From Bisporella sp. PMI_857 (lineage: Eukaryota > Ascomycota > Leotiomycetes > Helotiales > Helotiaceae): DNA of 64,000 nt. Positions 32,975 to 44,578 of the stretch are shown here, piece by piece; within the stretch, counting starts at the first letter, position 1, and each line of letters opens with the position of its first letter. The notes under the pieces are model-generated. The model was given only the letters and a program-made list of their open reading frames with translations. It was not told the DNA's origin and searched no databases. The stretch spans positions 372,001 to 436,000 of the forward strand of contig JAJSPD010000030.1 in the NCBI GenBank assembly GCA_021307315.1. The letters are read 5' to 3'. Position numbers and translations under genes: made by a program.

Positions 32975-35263
32975 ATCGTCGTGTCTTGTCTTTATGATGG
33001 CTATGATAGATGGGACTGACATCATCCCGGTCATCAGAAAGTGGTGCGAGAGATTGTATGATAACGATAGAATGTGTACGAGTGCAAGAGGCGCTTGAGG
33101 TAGAGATAACATGCATTAGGTAGGATGTTTGGGTACTGGTTGGGGCAAGGGGTCGGCATAGAATGAAATGATTTTAAAGTAGTGACTTGTAGATACCAGA
33201 GCAGAATGAATGTATACATGAATTTAGCAGGCTGCCGAGCATTGTGAATAGTTGGGGCTAGTGATGGACCATCTAACCTTACTTGCTACCAAGTCGCTGA
33301 CGTTGCCCATTGCAGTAAGTTACCCACACGTAACGCTACGGTCCGGTATTTATAGGCCGCATGTTCATGATACACAACCAGGCTATTTTTTCTGATAGCC
33401 AGCGCTTTCAAAATACAGATCATCTCGAGCAGAGGCGTAGCTTCGAGCTGCGAAACCCCTCCTCCCCTTCCTCATCGTTCTCTCGACGAATGAAAGAAAT
33501 TTCTCTCCTATCCCCTCGTCCAACATACGCCTCGTCGTCCGCCCTCTCAATCCGCGGAACCCCCTATCGCCCAACCAGCGGCCAGCTATGAAATAGGGAG
33601 ACCGGCATGATCCTTTGTATCAAGAAAAACAACACACCTCAATGAATAACCGGTCGTTCCGGAACCCCCCCCCCCCCCGCTGACCGATCAGCCTCAGACA
33701 GGAATCGCTGACTACAAGCATGCAGCCGTGGCACGAAAACGCTCCTGCTGACTTTTTTTTTTCCTGCTTCGGTATGCACCCGAGCCTATCCTGGAAAGGA
33801 ACGGGGTTGTGATAGGTTCATCATTGCAGTTTCTGTTGCATGTCGCCAAGCGACCCCCCCTTTCTCGTCTTGCACTTTTGGGTCGCGTTTTTCGTGCTTG
33901 CTTGTATGGGGGTGGGCGCGCGCGCGCGCTTGTTGAATTCTCGTGGTAGGACGTTGTGTTACCTTGCGTTTGGATGTTCCACTGTCGTGATGTGGTTAGG
34001 TGCAGCGTCGTTGGTTGCTTTTGGTGGAAGGTGGAAAAGGTTGCGCGTTCTAGAAGCTACTGGACTGGGCTTTATAGGAAGGGGAGAGGGGGGTGAGGAT
34101 CATGAGATATATTTTTTGCTTTGTCCCTATGTTTGGGGATGCAGGAGGCCGCCGGACTTGGAAAATGGAGGGTTTTTATTTGGAGGATGGCAATTTTGTC
34201 GATATTTGGTGGAGGGATATATATCCTATATTGCAGATGTGGTGTTTGAAGTATAGGCAGTCCAGCGTAGGAGAACCAATAAGGCACGATAAGCATCAAT
34301 TACCTGTGATTTGGTGCTTTCTGAAGAGAGATCTCAAGGTATGTTACTATGTTGTGTAACTATTCTACAGTAAAGAGTTCAGCCGCCGGGTCGGTTTATC
34401 GGATAAAGGATGTGGCGCGGTGGCCGTTCGGGCCGGATTGTGATCTGGCGTTGGTCAGTTTCAGTGTGAGGTTTCAAGTGCTGGTCAAGTCTTGGCAGGA
34501 CCCATTAATTCATCCTTCCTCCACGAATGGAAGTTGAGGCACGTTCAGATGTCAGATCCCACGTTCTTCACTCCAACGGTCAGATTGCTGTAGATTGCCC
34601 ATCAACTTCAAATCAATCTCAAGATTCGAAGACGGCAATACAGGCCTGATCCTCGATCATGCTGCTCCTTCACTTCGCATAATCGCACAATACGAATATT
34701 ATTTGGCCATAAACTTGTCATAACATGGAAAGCATTTTCTTGTGATCCGGTAGGCCTCCTCAAACACTTGGAAAAATGAAATATCTAGATAGGGTAATGC
34801 ACAAGCAACGCCAGCTCCTCCGCATTTCTACAACGCACCAATCAATCGTTCTCAAGCAGACGAACTCTTTAGAGGGATAAAGCTTATTTCGGTTATCGTA
34901 GCGATCCCCGAACGCTCCTTGGGGGAGGATGGACGCCCTCCTGTCTTGGGAGATGTTAGGTCCTTGTTTCACCACTCCCCATGACATCAACGGCCAACAG
35001 ATCTCCTTAGATCCATAACTAAGACCCTTAAGGAGGTAAGAGGGGCTTCTCAAACTCTGAAGCTGTGTTGAATCCCAGCGGATAAGGATACGCTGTACCA
35101 GAGGCGTAGCAAACAATTCACCAGGGCAGCATTTCCAGTTACTACCGTCACTTCCCACAACCAAATCTTCTCTGATCTTTCTTTTTTTCTCCTCTTTTTC
35201 TTCCCCTCCGCATTGTTCTCTTGATTGATCCGGCTGGATCGTGATTCTCTCTATGCGTTAAAT
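32975..35263. other. Intergenic with C14 run and GC repeat
   Basis: About 2.3 kb with no gene I can support. A C14 run lies at 33665-33678 and an alternating GC tract (about seven GC units) near 33917-33930. Frames at 33361-33591 and 33840-34256 show no conserved motif and are probably chance. The right end (about 35175-35215) is a strong pyrimidine-rich stretch typical of a fungal core promoter, immediately upstream of the fasciclin gene. Confidence 0.5.
33665..33678. repeat. C14 homopolymer
   Basis: Fourteen uninterrupted cytosines in non-coding DNA, one of several similar poly-C tracts in this window. Confidence 0.85.
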
Positions 35264-36677
35264 ATGGATATTGTCTTCTTCTTAATTCTCTTGCTGGTCA
35301 GACATGTATGGTGTATTCCTTTGCTCGATCTCCTGGATCGAATCGAAGAACTTAGTACTCTCAACTTCCACATTAATGCCTCGACCAGACTTACAACACT
35401 TCTTTCAACCGCGGACAACTTTACCTTTCTCGCGCCGTCTAATAGTGCTTTCGACGAATGGTTAGGGAGTTCAGGAGCAGATTTGACGGAGGCCGATATT
35501 GAAGAGACCTTGACATATCACCTTCTTCGAGGAGGTTTCCCTACCTTAGAAACCAGTAGCACGCCTAAATTTGCTTCAAGCAATCTACGAAATGGACAGT
35601 CAGCCAACGTTACAGGAGGGCAGGTGGTGGAAGCGGTGTCCCTAAACAACACCCCGGTCTTCATCTCCGGGTTCAGCACCGTGAGCAATATTATTTCTGC
35701 GGTAAGTCCTTTGATAAACAGAGTCTGTCAGTCTGAGCTGACTCTTGTAGGATATTCTTTGCACCGGCGGGATAATACATATAGTTGGAAAGGTTCTCGA
35801 AATACCAGTGTCCGTCCCCACTACATCACAAGCAGCAGGACTAAAAGTATTTGTGTCTATTATTGAAAAGGGCGGGTTTCTGAAGAGTTCTTCTACTGGA
35901 GTCGTTTTGAATATTCTTGCATCACCAGATGTTACTACCTTCATACCAAATTCCATGGCTGCCCTGGCAGCATTCAACAACATAACTGCGACTAATCCAA
36001 CAGCCGACAGGCTAAACGGGATCTTCAACTATCACTTCGTGACGGGGTTTAGAGGCTATAGCAGTAATTTGAGCAACGGCCTGCGACTAAAAAGTTTCCA
36101 GGGCAGTACCCTAACAATTACAAAGAGGGGGAATGAGACTTTTGTAAATGGAGCCAAGATCACGACTTCAGACATGTTGGTATCGAACGGTGTTGTACAT
36201 GTAATTGACGGGTATGCTCTTTCCCGTTCCTAAGTGAACAGTATGCTAATATCTACCAGTCTTCTCGATCCTTCAAACATCACCACACCGCTCCCACTAA
36301 CGAGCAACTCATCCTCATCCGATAATAGCCTCTCGGAAGCAGCGCTTGGCGCTATCATAACGTTCGCGGTGCTGATACCCATCGGCATCGGCATATTCGC
36401 ATTCTGGTTCTTCTTCCGACAGCGACGGCGGAGAGCAGCCTTAGCAGCCCCTGTCACTCGCAAAGACCCATACGCGAGACAGTTCGACGTGAAGGGGAGC
36501 ATCGGTAGCAGGTCGGACAATCAAGAATTCGAGCTGGACACCCCAATCTCGATGCGGAAATCGGATCTCCCGTTCTCAGTGCGGAGCGAAGCCATGAAGA
36601 AGAAGTCGGCAGTATTTGAGCTGGATGCTACGAGTATCAAGCATGGGGTGAATAAAGCATTACCAAAGATCCGGTAG
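35264..36677 (+). CDS. Membrane-anchored protein with two fasciclin (FAS1) domains
   Basis: Cell-surface protein, probably adhesive. Exons 35264-35701, 35751-36211 and 36260-36677 give 438 residues. The signal peptide starts at MDIVFFLILLLVRHVWC; an upstream in-frame ATG at 35225 would add 13 residues before it and is less likely. The first FAS1 domain (about 20-150) shows NFTFLAPSNSAFDEWLG and DIEETLTYHLLRGGFP. The second (about 165-300) shows VVLNILASPDVTTFIPNSMA, NGIFNYHFVTGF and VSNGVVHVIDG. Several N-glycosylation sequons are present. A transmembrane helix lies at about 327-352 (AIITFAVLIPIGIGIFAFWF), followed by RQRRRR and a cytosolic tail of about 80 residues. Introns are 49 and 48 nt. 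Confidence 0.87.
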
Positions 36678-36997
36678 CATTTCTGGAGACAGCAGTGCTG
36701 TTAGGAGATGTAAAATAGGCGGCCGAGCCTTCCTTTGATTACTTGGTTGGGAATCCAGGTTCGCGGATTGGAGGAGCCTATCAGATGTATATGTTGGACA
36801 AATATCTTCTTGAGCAGATTTTTTGTAAATACCTCCTTTCGCTTAGCGGCCAGCCATTGGCCTAGCTACAATATTACTACAGTTAATACCGAACTTTTCA
36901 CCGTCCATTGACTAGTGTCAAGGCAGTTCTGAAATATATCATTTCCTTATCCACAATATTAATACTTCAAGCATTGATCAGGCCAATACAAAAAAAT
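36678..36997. other. Convergent 3' gap between FAS1 gene and P450
   Basis: Downstream region for both neighbours. Nothing recognisable beyond AT-rich sequence. Confidence 0.5.
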
Positions 36998-39015
36998 TCA
37001 TTTCCTATCCGAGAAAACGAGATCCAGTTGTCCCAAAACTAATGTAAAGGTATCTCTCTTCCCATCCAAGAACGCCTGCTCCGTTTGATATGGTGCTAGA
37101 GCGACATCAAACCGATAGACGATTTGCGAAACTACATAGCGTAGCTCCATCAGCGCCAGCTGCTTCCCGATACACGAATAGGTTCCTACATGATCAGCAT
37201 CTAGTGACAACACCCGGTGACGTAAGACCTTACCTGTCGAGAACGGTGTCAACACCGCTCCATTCTTCGTCAGTTCAGGTTGGGTGGTCCATCGCTCCGG
37301 GATGAACTCTGTTGGCTTCAAGAAGCAGCGCTCATCTACCGGGATGATCAGCTACGGACGGAAAACCCGGAAATTCTTGGGAACAAGAAGGAGATGATAT
37401 TACCTCGGAAGACGGTATGCGTCGGCACCTGCACGATCGAGTTCCCCGGCACGAACCTCCCGCCGATGACCAAGCCATCCGGCGGCGTCAGCCTCTGGAG
37501 ACCCGACGGAACCGCAGGATGCAGCCGGAGCGTCTCGTTGATCACCGCATCCAGGTACCGCAGCTTCCCTAGCGATATGTGATCTGCCTTCTCCGCGGCC
37601 CCGAAAAACTCGTCAAGCTCCTTGCTCAGTGCCGCGAGAGAGGCAGGGCTACGCGCGAGCTCGTAGAAGAGCGCCGTTAGCGTAGCGGCTGTGGTGTCGC
37701 TTCCCGCCACCACGATGAGGTGGGCGTCGGCCTCGAGGTTGCGTTTTGTTTCCGCGGTCTCCGGGCGGGAGTTGTGTTCTTCGAGGAGCCAAGAGAAGAT
37801 GTCGGGCTTGGAAAGCTTCATCTGTTGTCAGGTTGGCGCGGCGTGAGCAGATTCCTTCTTTTTTTTTCTCGGCTTTTGGAGAGAGGAGGGGAGGGAGATC
37901 CAGAAGAGGGTACATACCTCTCGCCGCTCTTTGACTTGCGTTTCTACCCATTTTTTGAATTTGAGGTGCTCCGCGTTGAGGATGGGGGTTGTTTTGAGGA
38001 AGGGGAAGAGCCAGAGCGTGTGGCTAAGGTAGCCGATGTTGGTCATGTCGGCGTGCAGAGATTTGAGCTTCAGACAGGGAGAGTCAGTATCGCTCGGGGA
38101 AAACAGCGTCAGCTTTGTGAGGTGAACATACAAAATAATGCTTCACACCGTCTTTGAGCATATTGAACGACTTCCCGAATGCAAGATCTCCCATGACATC
38201 GAAACTATAAAAGTTAAACCAGTCGGTCACGTTTAATGGCTTCCCGCTCGTCGCTTGGATCTGGGCCAGGAGCTCCTCGGTATATTTTGCTACTCTTGGT
38301 TCATAATCTTTAAGAGCTAACATGTCATCAGTGGGGATTGTCCGCATTCACTGGTTCGAGCTCAATACCTCTCGCGCCAAATCCACGATCCCATACTTTC
38401 CTTCGCCTTGCATGTTCCTTCTTGTCTCGGATCATCTGAAGGGATACCAGTGGCTGGAGGATATTATACCAGGGGCCTTTGGTACAGGGGGATTTGGCGG
38501 AATATATGGCATCGATTGCTGATGGGTCTGCAATAGATAGTTCTGATGGCCCTAAATCACGGACTTAGCCAGCCCCATGCTAAAGAAAGGTTTCGCCTAC
38601 CAATTCGAACGAAATCTCCATACTGCTCATGCAGAGCCTCTACCTCCTCATAAAGGTGGAGCTTTTTTGCAGTAAGATAAGTATGGTAAAAATTCGAGAT
38701 CGGAGCAAGACGTGGGCCAGGAAAGTGTCTTAGCCGGTGGAAAAATAGTCGATATATGGTCATGCTCGTATATATGCCTAGCACATGGCATACGCCGAGC
38801 CATGCTACTCCACGAACGGTTGAGACAAGCGGCTCATGGTTTTGGGAGAAGTTGTGCAATAAGTATATAGCGCCTATCTCAAGGAGGCTATATACTGTTG
38901 AGACCGTCGGTATCTCTAAGTCCCATTCTCCTCTCCGGTATGCAGCTACATGAAGGAGCAATCCCGTTCCAAAAGCCACTGCCTGACTTGGTGAGTTATG
39001 GATATCAACCTCCAT
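36998..39015 (-). CDS. Cytochrome P450 monooxygenase
   Basis: Membrane-bound heme-thiolate oxygenase of unknown substrate. Seven exons join in phase: 38601-39015, 38369-38551, 38132-38316, 37918-38067, 37404-37821, 37234-37335 and 36998-37185. They give 546 residues. The N terminus has several hydrophobic segments, then the proline-rich hinge FHRLRHFPGPRLAPISNFYH. Helix C shows RRKVWDRGFGAR; helix I shows LIVVAGSDTTAATLTALFYE (the AGxDTT motif). The ExxR motif is in NETLRLHPAVPSG, and PERW is present. The heme loop reads FSTGTYSCIG: the Cys is present, but the position normally held by Arg is Tyr. A 49 nt intron interrupts the heme loop after FSTG. It diverges from the alcohol dehydrogenase gene. 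Confidence 0.88.
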
Positions 39016-39492
39016 GACTGGAATTGGGCTCTGCTTCGGGCAGAAATGATGAAAAGAACTTTTTTTTTCAGAAAGCAGACTACCTACTTATATGTATGCC
39101 CCGTCTTGAGATGCGTACTTTTATCAGGTGTTTCGCAGTCACATCTATACATATCAGACTACCAAGGATCGTTGCTGCTCCACAGGACATGCTTCGCTCA
39201 GGGGTCAAGCGAGTTTACCCCGCAAGTCCCCCGCATTTCAACCCGAGTTAATAGCCATATCTACCATCTGTCAGTAACAGCGTGTCAGTGTTTTCTGAGG
39301 CTAATAAGCCGCTCTACAACCGATGTTGCCGCATGGTTACACGAGCTCAACCGAGCTGATGCCAGAGGTGGCACGAAGAAACACAACTTGAACGACGTCA
39401 ACCGATAGAAACCAACCAATCTCTTGAAATCTCGCAAATATATCCAATTCAAAATTCAAAATTCCACGAAGCAGCTAAATTAGATTCAAAAA
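39016..39492. promoter_or_regulatory. Divergent promoter between P450 and alcohol dehydrogenase
   Basis: 477 bp separate the two start codons. Shared control is plausible for two oxidoreductases. The sequence just before the dehydrogenase ATG is A-rich (AAATTAGATTCAAAAA), a usual fungal translation context. Confidence 0.55.
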
Positions 39493-40845
39493 ATGGCAAG
39501 CTCCGAGGTTCCAGTGACAGGCCGTGCTATCATTACAAACGAGGCAGTGGACGGACAAGTCAACTGGAAACTCGAGGACGTAACCTTGAGGGAAATCGGA
39601 CCCAAAGAATTGCTTGTGCGGATGGTTGCCACTGGGATCTGTCATACCGACATCGTATTTTCGACTTGGCCAGCACAGATGATTCAGTACCCAAAAGTTT
39701 TAGGTCACGAAGGTAACTTTTTTGATCTCCCCCAAAAATAAGACTAACGCCATGGAGGCTCCGGGTATGTTGAGCGAGTTGGCTCGGAAGTGACCACCAT
39801 AAAGGTTGGGGACGCAGTACTCTGCTCCTTTCAATCCTGCTCGTCTTGTGAAAGCTGCCTGGAAAAGCATCCTTCGTTTTGCGATCAGTTTACGCCTCTC
39901 AACTACATTGGTGAGGATAATGTGTTTCAGCATTCCGCTGGAGCCGCGAGAGGAGCTTTTTTTGGACAGTCTTCCTTTGCAAGCCATACCGTTGTCAAGG
40001 AGGCGTCCGTTGTAAATGTTTCATTTATCGTGAAGGACGAGGAGGAGCTGAAGCTTTTCTGTCCTCTTGGCTGCGGCATTCAGAGCGGAATGGGTACGAT
40101 TGAGAATCTGGCGGGTGCTACGGAGAAGGACTCGGTGGTCATTCTGGGCCTTGGTGGCGTGGGACTTTCCGGCATCATGGTAACTCTTTCCAGTCATTTC
40201 GAATGTCCCGAATGTGAAGCATGCTGACACTTTGCAGGCAGCCAAGATTCAGAACTGCAAAACGATCATTGGAATAGATCGGTTCCCTGCTCGACTTGAA
40301 TTGGCTACTAGCTTTGGTGCCACGCACGTAATTAACACCACTGACGTGAAAGAGGACTTGGTGGCTCAAATTAAAGCCTTGACCGGAGGCTCTGGAGCGA
40401 GTATCACTGTAGATACCACTGGACATATGCCCTTGATCACCGATGGACTGGAAGCCACTGGAAGCAGAGGACAGATGATTTTCGTTGGCGTGCCTCCATT
40501 GGATGGCACTTTACCCGTGCATATAATTTCTTATATGCAGGTAAGTGATCGGTGTCATTCGAAAGAATAGGGTTGACTGTCCCGTAGTCTGGCAAGATTC
40601 TTAGAGGCAGCATCGAAGGAGATGTCACGCCAAGTATTTATATCCCGAGAATGATACAGTGGTTTAGGGAGGGAAAGCTTCCAATCGACAAGATTGTCAA
40701 GTTCTACCCTGTAAGTAAAAGGACTCGTATAAAATGCGACCACAGAACTGTGCTGACCACAATATTTACGCAGGCTGAGAGCTATGAGACAGCATTGGCT
40801 GATATGAAGAATGGTTCAACTATAAAGCCAGTATTGATTTGGTAG
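39493..40845 (+). CDS. Zinc-dependent alcohol dehydrogenase (MDR family)
   Basis: Medium-chain dehydrogenase, probably NAD-dependent and acting on a primary or aryl alcohol. Exons 39493-39712, 39758-40179, 40238-40540, 40588-40710 and 40774-40845 give 379 residues. Catalytic zinc ligands are Cys50 and His72 (GICHTD, VLGHEGSG) and the Cys in PLGCGIQSGMG. The structural zinc loop is SCSSCESCLEKHPSFC, with all four cysteines. The nucleotide-binding motif is VVILGLGGVGLSGIM. The nearby IGIDRFPARLELATSFGATH has the Asp that favours NAD. The protein ends MKNGSTIKPVLIW. All motifs are intact, so the gene appears functional. It resembles fungal benzyl/aryl-alcohol dehydrogenases, but the substrate is not determinable here. 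Confidence 0.9.
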
Positions 40846-41382
40846 ATATCCGTGTAACAACCATCGTCTTCTTTCAGTTGTAATATCATGGCCTCTTCCT
40901 CTACTTCGTGAAATGTCCTTGCTAAGTACGTGCATGGCTTCCTTGATATACTTGACCTGCTAAAGCCATCATATGTTCCAATGAATAGTCAGGTTCTTGG
41001 ATGGGAAAGCTTTCACATGATAACCTCGTACGGAAAAACCAAACTACTGTATGGTCCTAACTTGAAAGGACCAAAAGAAAATCAAGCTTTGAAAGAGCAA
41101 CTCGAAATTAGACTTCGAATGTTTCAACCAGCTCTACGCATCCGCTCGACTGCTGAAGCGCCTACATGCCAAATTTAAGCACTTTGAGAAAGTATTGGTC
41201 CTCTTGTGATCAATCACACGAATAACCCACCGATGCAAACCGCTCGAAGTTGGACCCATTAAAAATTAAGAAGTCAATGTCAAGATATATCAATTGTACA
41301 TAGTCTCGTGCAAAGTGAACTGGGCAATTCATATACGCCTGATGAGATTACACTTATGTGTTGGAGATGCCAACAGCGCTTA
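40846..41382. other. Convergent gap between two dehydrogenase genes
   Basis: 3' regions of the alcohol dehydrogenase (plus) and the short-chain dehydrogenase (minus). A plus-strand frame at 40930-41178 has no recognisable motif. Confidence 0.5.
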
Positions 41383-42209
41383 TTACAGTAGAGGAGTGAA
41401 CTCGGTCTTCATCTCGTGGAAGTCCACATACCCAATGCCCTTAACGAAAGTCGCGAGCCAAGGACCCTGTTCCTTCTTTTGTACCAATTCATGGTAAAAC
41501 TCTGCGGCGGCGTCACCACTAATATCATAGGCAATAGCATCACCATTTGCCTTTCGCTCATCGGTATAGTAGAATCTAGGCTCAGCGTCAGCTACATCGA
41601 ATATGTCTTAAAACTATGGAGGACCACGAACTTGTACTCTTTTTGCTTGTAAGCTATCGAAAGGGAATTGATCAAATGAGCAGAGGCCGATTTTGCCGCC
41701 CCGAAACTGAGGAACACGGGAAATGCTTGTACGTTCAGCTTATTGCCAGTGAAAATAAATACTTTGTTAGTCTCCTTCGGAAGCTCGTCGAACCCAGCTA
41801 CAGCCTCTTGCGCCGCGGCGTAGAAACTGGTAACATTGACGGCGAGATCGTTTTCGAGGCCGGAAATTGGGAGTAAGACAGGATTCTCCTCCGGAGCATA
41901 GGTAATAGTGTAATCTGCGCTAGAGTGAGCATTGCGTTTACCTAACTGGTAACAGGTATGGACAATCGTACGGTTGAAGATGACGATGTTTGGGATCCCG
42001 ACTTCAGATCTAACCTTTTCAAATATAGACTTGATAGTGGATGGGTTGGTGAAGTCATTTTGGACGCTCACAGCAGCTGCTGATACGAGTTCTGGATACA
42101 GAGTCCTAGAAGCAAAAGCGACTTTATATCCGTCGCTGCCGAATTTTTGAATCAGGCTCTTGCCGACATTCTTTCCAGCACCAAGAATGAGAACGACCTT
42201 AGACGACAT
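41383..42209 (-). CDS. Short-chain dehydrogenase/reductase (SDR family)
   Basis: NAD(P)-dependent oxidoreductase of unknown substrate. Exons 41972-42209, 41632-41914 and 41383-41575 give 237 residues. The N-terminal Rossmann motif is VVLILGAGKNVGKSLIQKFG (GxxxGxG type), followed by an Arg in FASRTL. The middle carries ENDLAVNVTSFYAAAQEAVA with the conserved Asn. The usual catalytic YxxxK is not seen clearly; FLSFGAAKSASAHLINSLS has Phe where Tyr is expected and keeps the Lys. The C-terminal exon reads FYYTDERKANGDAIAYDISG and WLATFVKGIGYVDFHEMKTE, a conserved ending in a fungal SDR group. The second intron uses GTTCGT...CCTAG. The missing Tyr may mean altered catalysis or simply this subgroup. 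Confidence 0.8.
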
Positions 42210-43219
42210 TTCGAAAAGTGCAAGATGTAATGTGAGGATTGGTGATCGAGAGAAGGGGATGATCTAGAGTGAGCATAACGACAGACATACTTCATTTATA
42301 GTCTCAAAGTAACCGATGAATGCGAAAGATTTGCATACTGATTTGCAGCTGCATTTATAATCATTCAGTCGTAACTTCCATTAATGGCATCATTCTTAAC
42401 AGATATTGGGCATATGAACAAATTACGATGGCTCCAATTGCGCCTTGGTGCTGACATATACTATATAACCAAACCCCTGCGCTGTTTGCCGTTTGTGGGG
42501 AAAGACTTGACACGGAGTTAATGCAGATTAAAACACCGTTTTCTACTTTTGGAAGCAGGCGGCCGCGCTGAAGGGTGACTAAGGTGTTTCGTAACCACTC
42601 CATCAGGAGCTCTGAAAAGGTTAGGCCTCATATAGGGAATAAAATCTTTGAATGAGTGGTCATTGTAGGCTTCACCAAAATGGCCGAAATCTCGAGCACC
42701 ATATCCGACGCTCGGGCTTGCCATCTTACTGTACTTAACCACTTAATTGAGTATGCTAAGGATCGAAGTCCTCGATTTGCTTGACGTTTGCATCTGGTAA
42801 TATGGCCAGTAGCACATATATTGATCCAAGCTCTCAGGTAGTTTCGGAAGATGTTTGTGTGAATTAGTTATTCATAAAAGTCCACAAGACTATGGACGTG
42901 TATTTAAAATATAGCAATAGGCCACCTCCCAAGCAAATACTTCGTGACTTTATGACCACCATTTAGTTAACTAAGACCCTTCATCGTATACTCCCTGAAT
43001 GGGATGGATGCCGTGGACGAGCAGTTACTAGCTCGAAGACACAGGATATGTATCCACCGCTGAGCTAGTGACCAACACTTGCTAATAACCCTAAAGCTGG
43101 AGAAGGTATTCTATCACTGGTGCAAACAGAAGCCTTGGGTAAACGCTGTAATGCCGAATCAAGCTGGTATTTTGTCCAATGTATGTTTTAGACCGATTTA
43201 GTCTTTCATTCTATCCTTC
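42210..43219. other. Intergenic, AT-rich
   Basis: Upstream of the short-chain dehydrogenase. A minus-strand frame at 42518-42742 has a protein-like stretch (GYGARDFGHFGEAYNDHSFK) that I could not assign; it may be a gene remnant. No other feature is supported. Confidence 0.4.
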
Positions 43220-43431
43220 ATGAAAGCTGCAGCAAACATAATTGATAACACGGCTCAATTCGCGCCGTCCCTCGAGGAAGCGCACGAAGAATTAGATATC
43301 ACTTACCCAAATATCAAATTACTCGCAGTTCAAACCGATGGTAGTATACAATCTATGGCTGCATTGTTGGAGAATAATGAAAAGGCTCTCGGTACGCGGA
43401 TATCATGATCGAAAATGCTGTAACTTTTTGT
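43220..43431 (+). pseudogene. Fragment of a short-chain dehydrogenase gene
   Basis: The frame from 43220 reads SLEEAHEELDITYPNIKLLA, then VQTD, then ALLENNEKALGT, matching the beta2-beta3-alpha4 region of classical SDRs (SLEEA..E+....V+VL.VQTDV). It then stops. In another frame the next bases read ADIMIENA, corresponding to the ADILINNAG strand, which indicates a frameshift near 43393. The N-terminal Rossmann motif and the catalytic half were not found nearby. This is a short relic, separate from the intact dehydrogenase 1 kb to the left. Confidence 0.6.
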
Positions 43432-44578
43432 GAGGTCCTTTGGCTGTGAATTTCCCAATGCGTGGGTAAGACTTTTCAGAAGCACAATTGCCAACTTTAA
43501 TTGCTGTGTGGGTAATTCTATTATATCTTCTAGTTAGAGTATATGGAGAACTACCGGCGCAATTCCTTTGCACAAAAGCGTCCGCTAAGAGTTTTGATAC
43601 TATGTTTCCATTTTCGAAAAGATAATATAGAGCTTGTTGGAGAAATTGCTGCAGAAATTGCTGCCTAGCTTACGACAGAGAAGGCAGAGTTTTTATGAAC
43701 AAAATCTGCAGGCATAGTTTGTTTGGCTTGTGGACGGTTTGGATGAGAGAAAGGAGGAGATTCTAACAAAGACCAAGGTGGCTCTTATTCCGAAAGAGCT
43801 TTCGAGACGCAACCACTTTCATAATTGAACTGAATGTCTTTCCTAGGCATCCAACCAAGGGATAAGAATGTAGCCTTGCTGTCAGTCCCGGAGGATCCAA
43901 GACTTCGAGTTGACTTGTGAACCGTGACTGCTAGTATATTACTTGTTTGAAGGTTAAAGAGGTCGGTGTGATTTAATGTCATGCGTCACATAGCCTTGCG
44001 CTAACAGGAGTATTTTGCCATTTCTGCTGTTTCTGAAGTAGCATGTAGCCATGTAGTCATGTACCAATCTTAACAACTATGCCCAGATTTGATCAGGTTT
44101 AGCGGTAAGAGGTGGCAGAATAATAGCTGACAAAATATGCCAAGACATTTAGGCCCATAATTTAATTTGTAAGCTTAGGCTTATCTCACGACTCTGATAC
44201 GTATAACGTTCAATAAGGATTGATGTGTTTATGCCTGCATCGCATTCGCCCATGTCTATTACAAATCTACATCGTCATTACAAACTATGCCAATATCATC
44301 TCATCTGATACCTTGGTGCGCAGCTCGTACTGGACTGAGATATGTAAGCAGTCTCTCTGGCAATAGTAACTAGGCAAAGCTGCCTAGTCATTTTTCTGTG
44401 ATGTGCTCTTGGTGTGCCCTGATTGCACATAAACTGTGTAATGTTCATGTAGTCTTGAACTTCTTCCTCTATGTCGATATTGTTTATATGCCTACTCCCG
44501 TTCTATTGGTTGGCATACTTGCAGCCGCTGCCATTTTACACCCTGGGCCTATTTCTGGCAAGCGTCACCAACCTCAAA
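43432..44578. other. Intergenic, AT-rich
   Basis: No supported gene. The last part is the promoter of the Fungal_trans_2-like gene. The plus-strand frame at 44398-44655 overlaps the likely first exon but is in a different frame. Confidence 0.45.

Noticed and set aside
33840..34256. 138-codon plus-strand frame with hydrophobic start
   Set aside because: No recognisable motif, Gly/Trp-rich composition from GC and G-rich repeats; probably chance.
34760..35164. 134-codon minus-strand frame
   Set aside because: Lies in the promoter of the fasciclin gene and has no family features.
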